Shown: piece after piece, positions 5,655 to 5,708 of the stretch
How the letters are laid out: the number at the start of each line of letters is the position of its first letter
Numbering within the stretch: position 1 is the first letter of the stretch
Assembly (NCBI GenBank): GCA_910585935.1
Contig: CAJUHN010000251.1
Coordinates: 1 to 5,708 of the forward strand
DNA: 5,708 nucleotides
Source of the DNA: an uncultured Lachnospiraceae bacterium
GTDB lineage: Bacteria; Bacillota; Clostridia; Lachnospirales; Lachnospiraceae
Reading direction: 5' to 3'
Position numbers and translations under genes: made by a program
The notes under the pieces: model-generated
The model's input: only the letters and a program-made list of their open reading frames with translations
What the model was told of the DNA's origin: nothing
Database searches by the model: none

Positions 5655-5707
5655 GGAAGAAAGACACTATTCCAAAAGAAGCCCCTTGGAAGACGTCGGC
5701 ACTTAAT
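5648..5707. repeat. Right arm of the window-flanking inverted repeat
   Basis: This is the partner of the left arm: identical to its reverse complement over 5676-5707 and similar over 5648-5675. On this side the inner hairpin TTCCAA/TTGGAA is perfect. The window ends one base beyond the match, so the true outer limit of the repeat on this side cannot be seen; on the left side, base 8 already differs from the partner of base 5708. Confidence 0.9.
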
Positions 5708-5708
5708 G

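Noticed and set aside
1..5708. CRISPR array, tRNA, rRNA or riboswitch
   Set aside because: No regularly spaced repeats, cloverleaf or conserved RNA motif was seen on either strand.

Overview
This AT-rich window (about one third G+C by eye) looks like a low-GC Firmicute, most likely a gut clostridium of the Lachnospiraceae type. The evidence is strong AGGAGG-like ribosome binding sites, sigma-A-like promoters, AAA/GAA-rich codon use, an Rpn/PDDEXK nuclease of the kind these bacteria carry in many copies, and a small protein resembling a hypothetical family I associate with Lachnospiraceae. The taxonomic assignment is inference.

Layout: four genes form two arms that diverge from a regulatory region at 3825-4025. 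Leftward (minus strand) lie a 216-residue hypothetical protein (3174-3824) with its own promoter and a good intrinsic terminator, then a separately promoted protein of about 922 residues (269-3037). The large protein has two zinc ribbons, a long charged linker, about five helical repeats and a predicted beta-rich domain near the C-terminus. Rightward (plus strand) lie an XRE-type repressor (4026-4502) and, 23 bases on, an Rpn-family nuclease (4526-5398), forming one operon. The operon promoter is a 17-spaced, extended -10 promoter, and a perfect 7+7 palindrome covers its start point, as expected if the XRE protein controls its own operon.

The whole set lies between inverted repeats at the two window edges (9-68 and 5648-5707). 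The outer 32 bases are identical and about 54 of 60 match overall. The perfect core is 50 percent G+C in otherwise AT-rich non-coding DNA. No recognisable transposase or site-specific recombinase lies between them. The unit could be a non-autonomous mobile cassette, an invertible segment, or a contig broken at a dispersed repeat; the sequence alone cannot decide.

The most interesting signal is inside the Rpn gene. An almost ideal AAAGGAGG site sits 8 bases before an in-frame ATG at 5084 and would give a separate 104-residue C-terminal protein. This matches the gene-within-gene toxin/antitoxin design known for E. coli Rpn proteins (full-length nuclease RpnL, internal inhibitor RpnS). With the repressor upstream, the right arm reads as a candidate self-limiting nuclease defence module. 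A role for the two left-arm genes in it is speculative.
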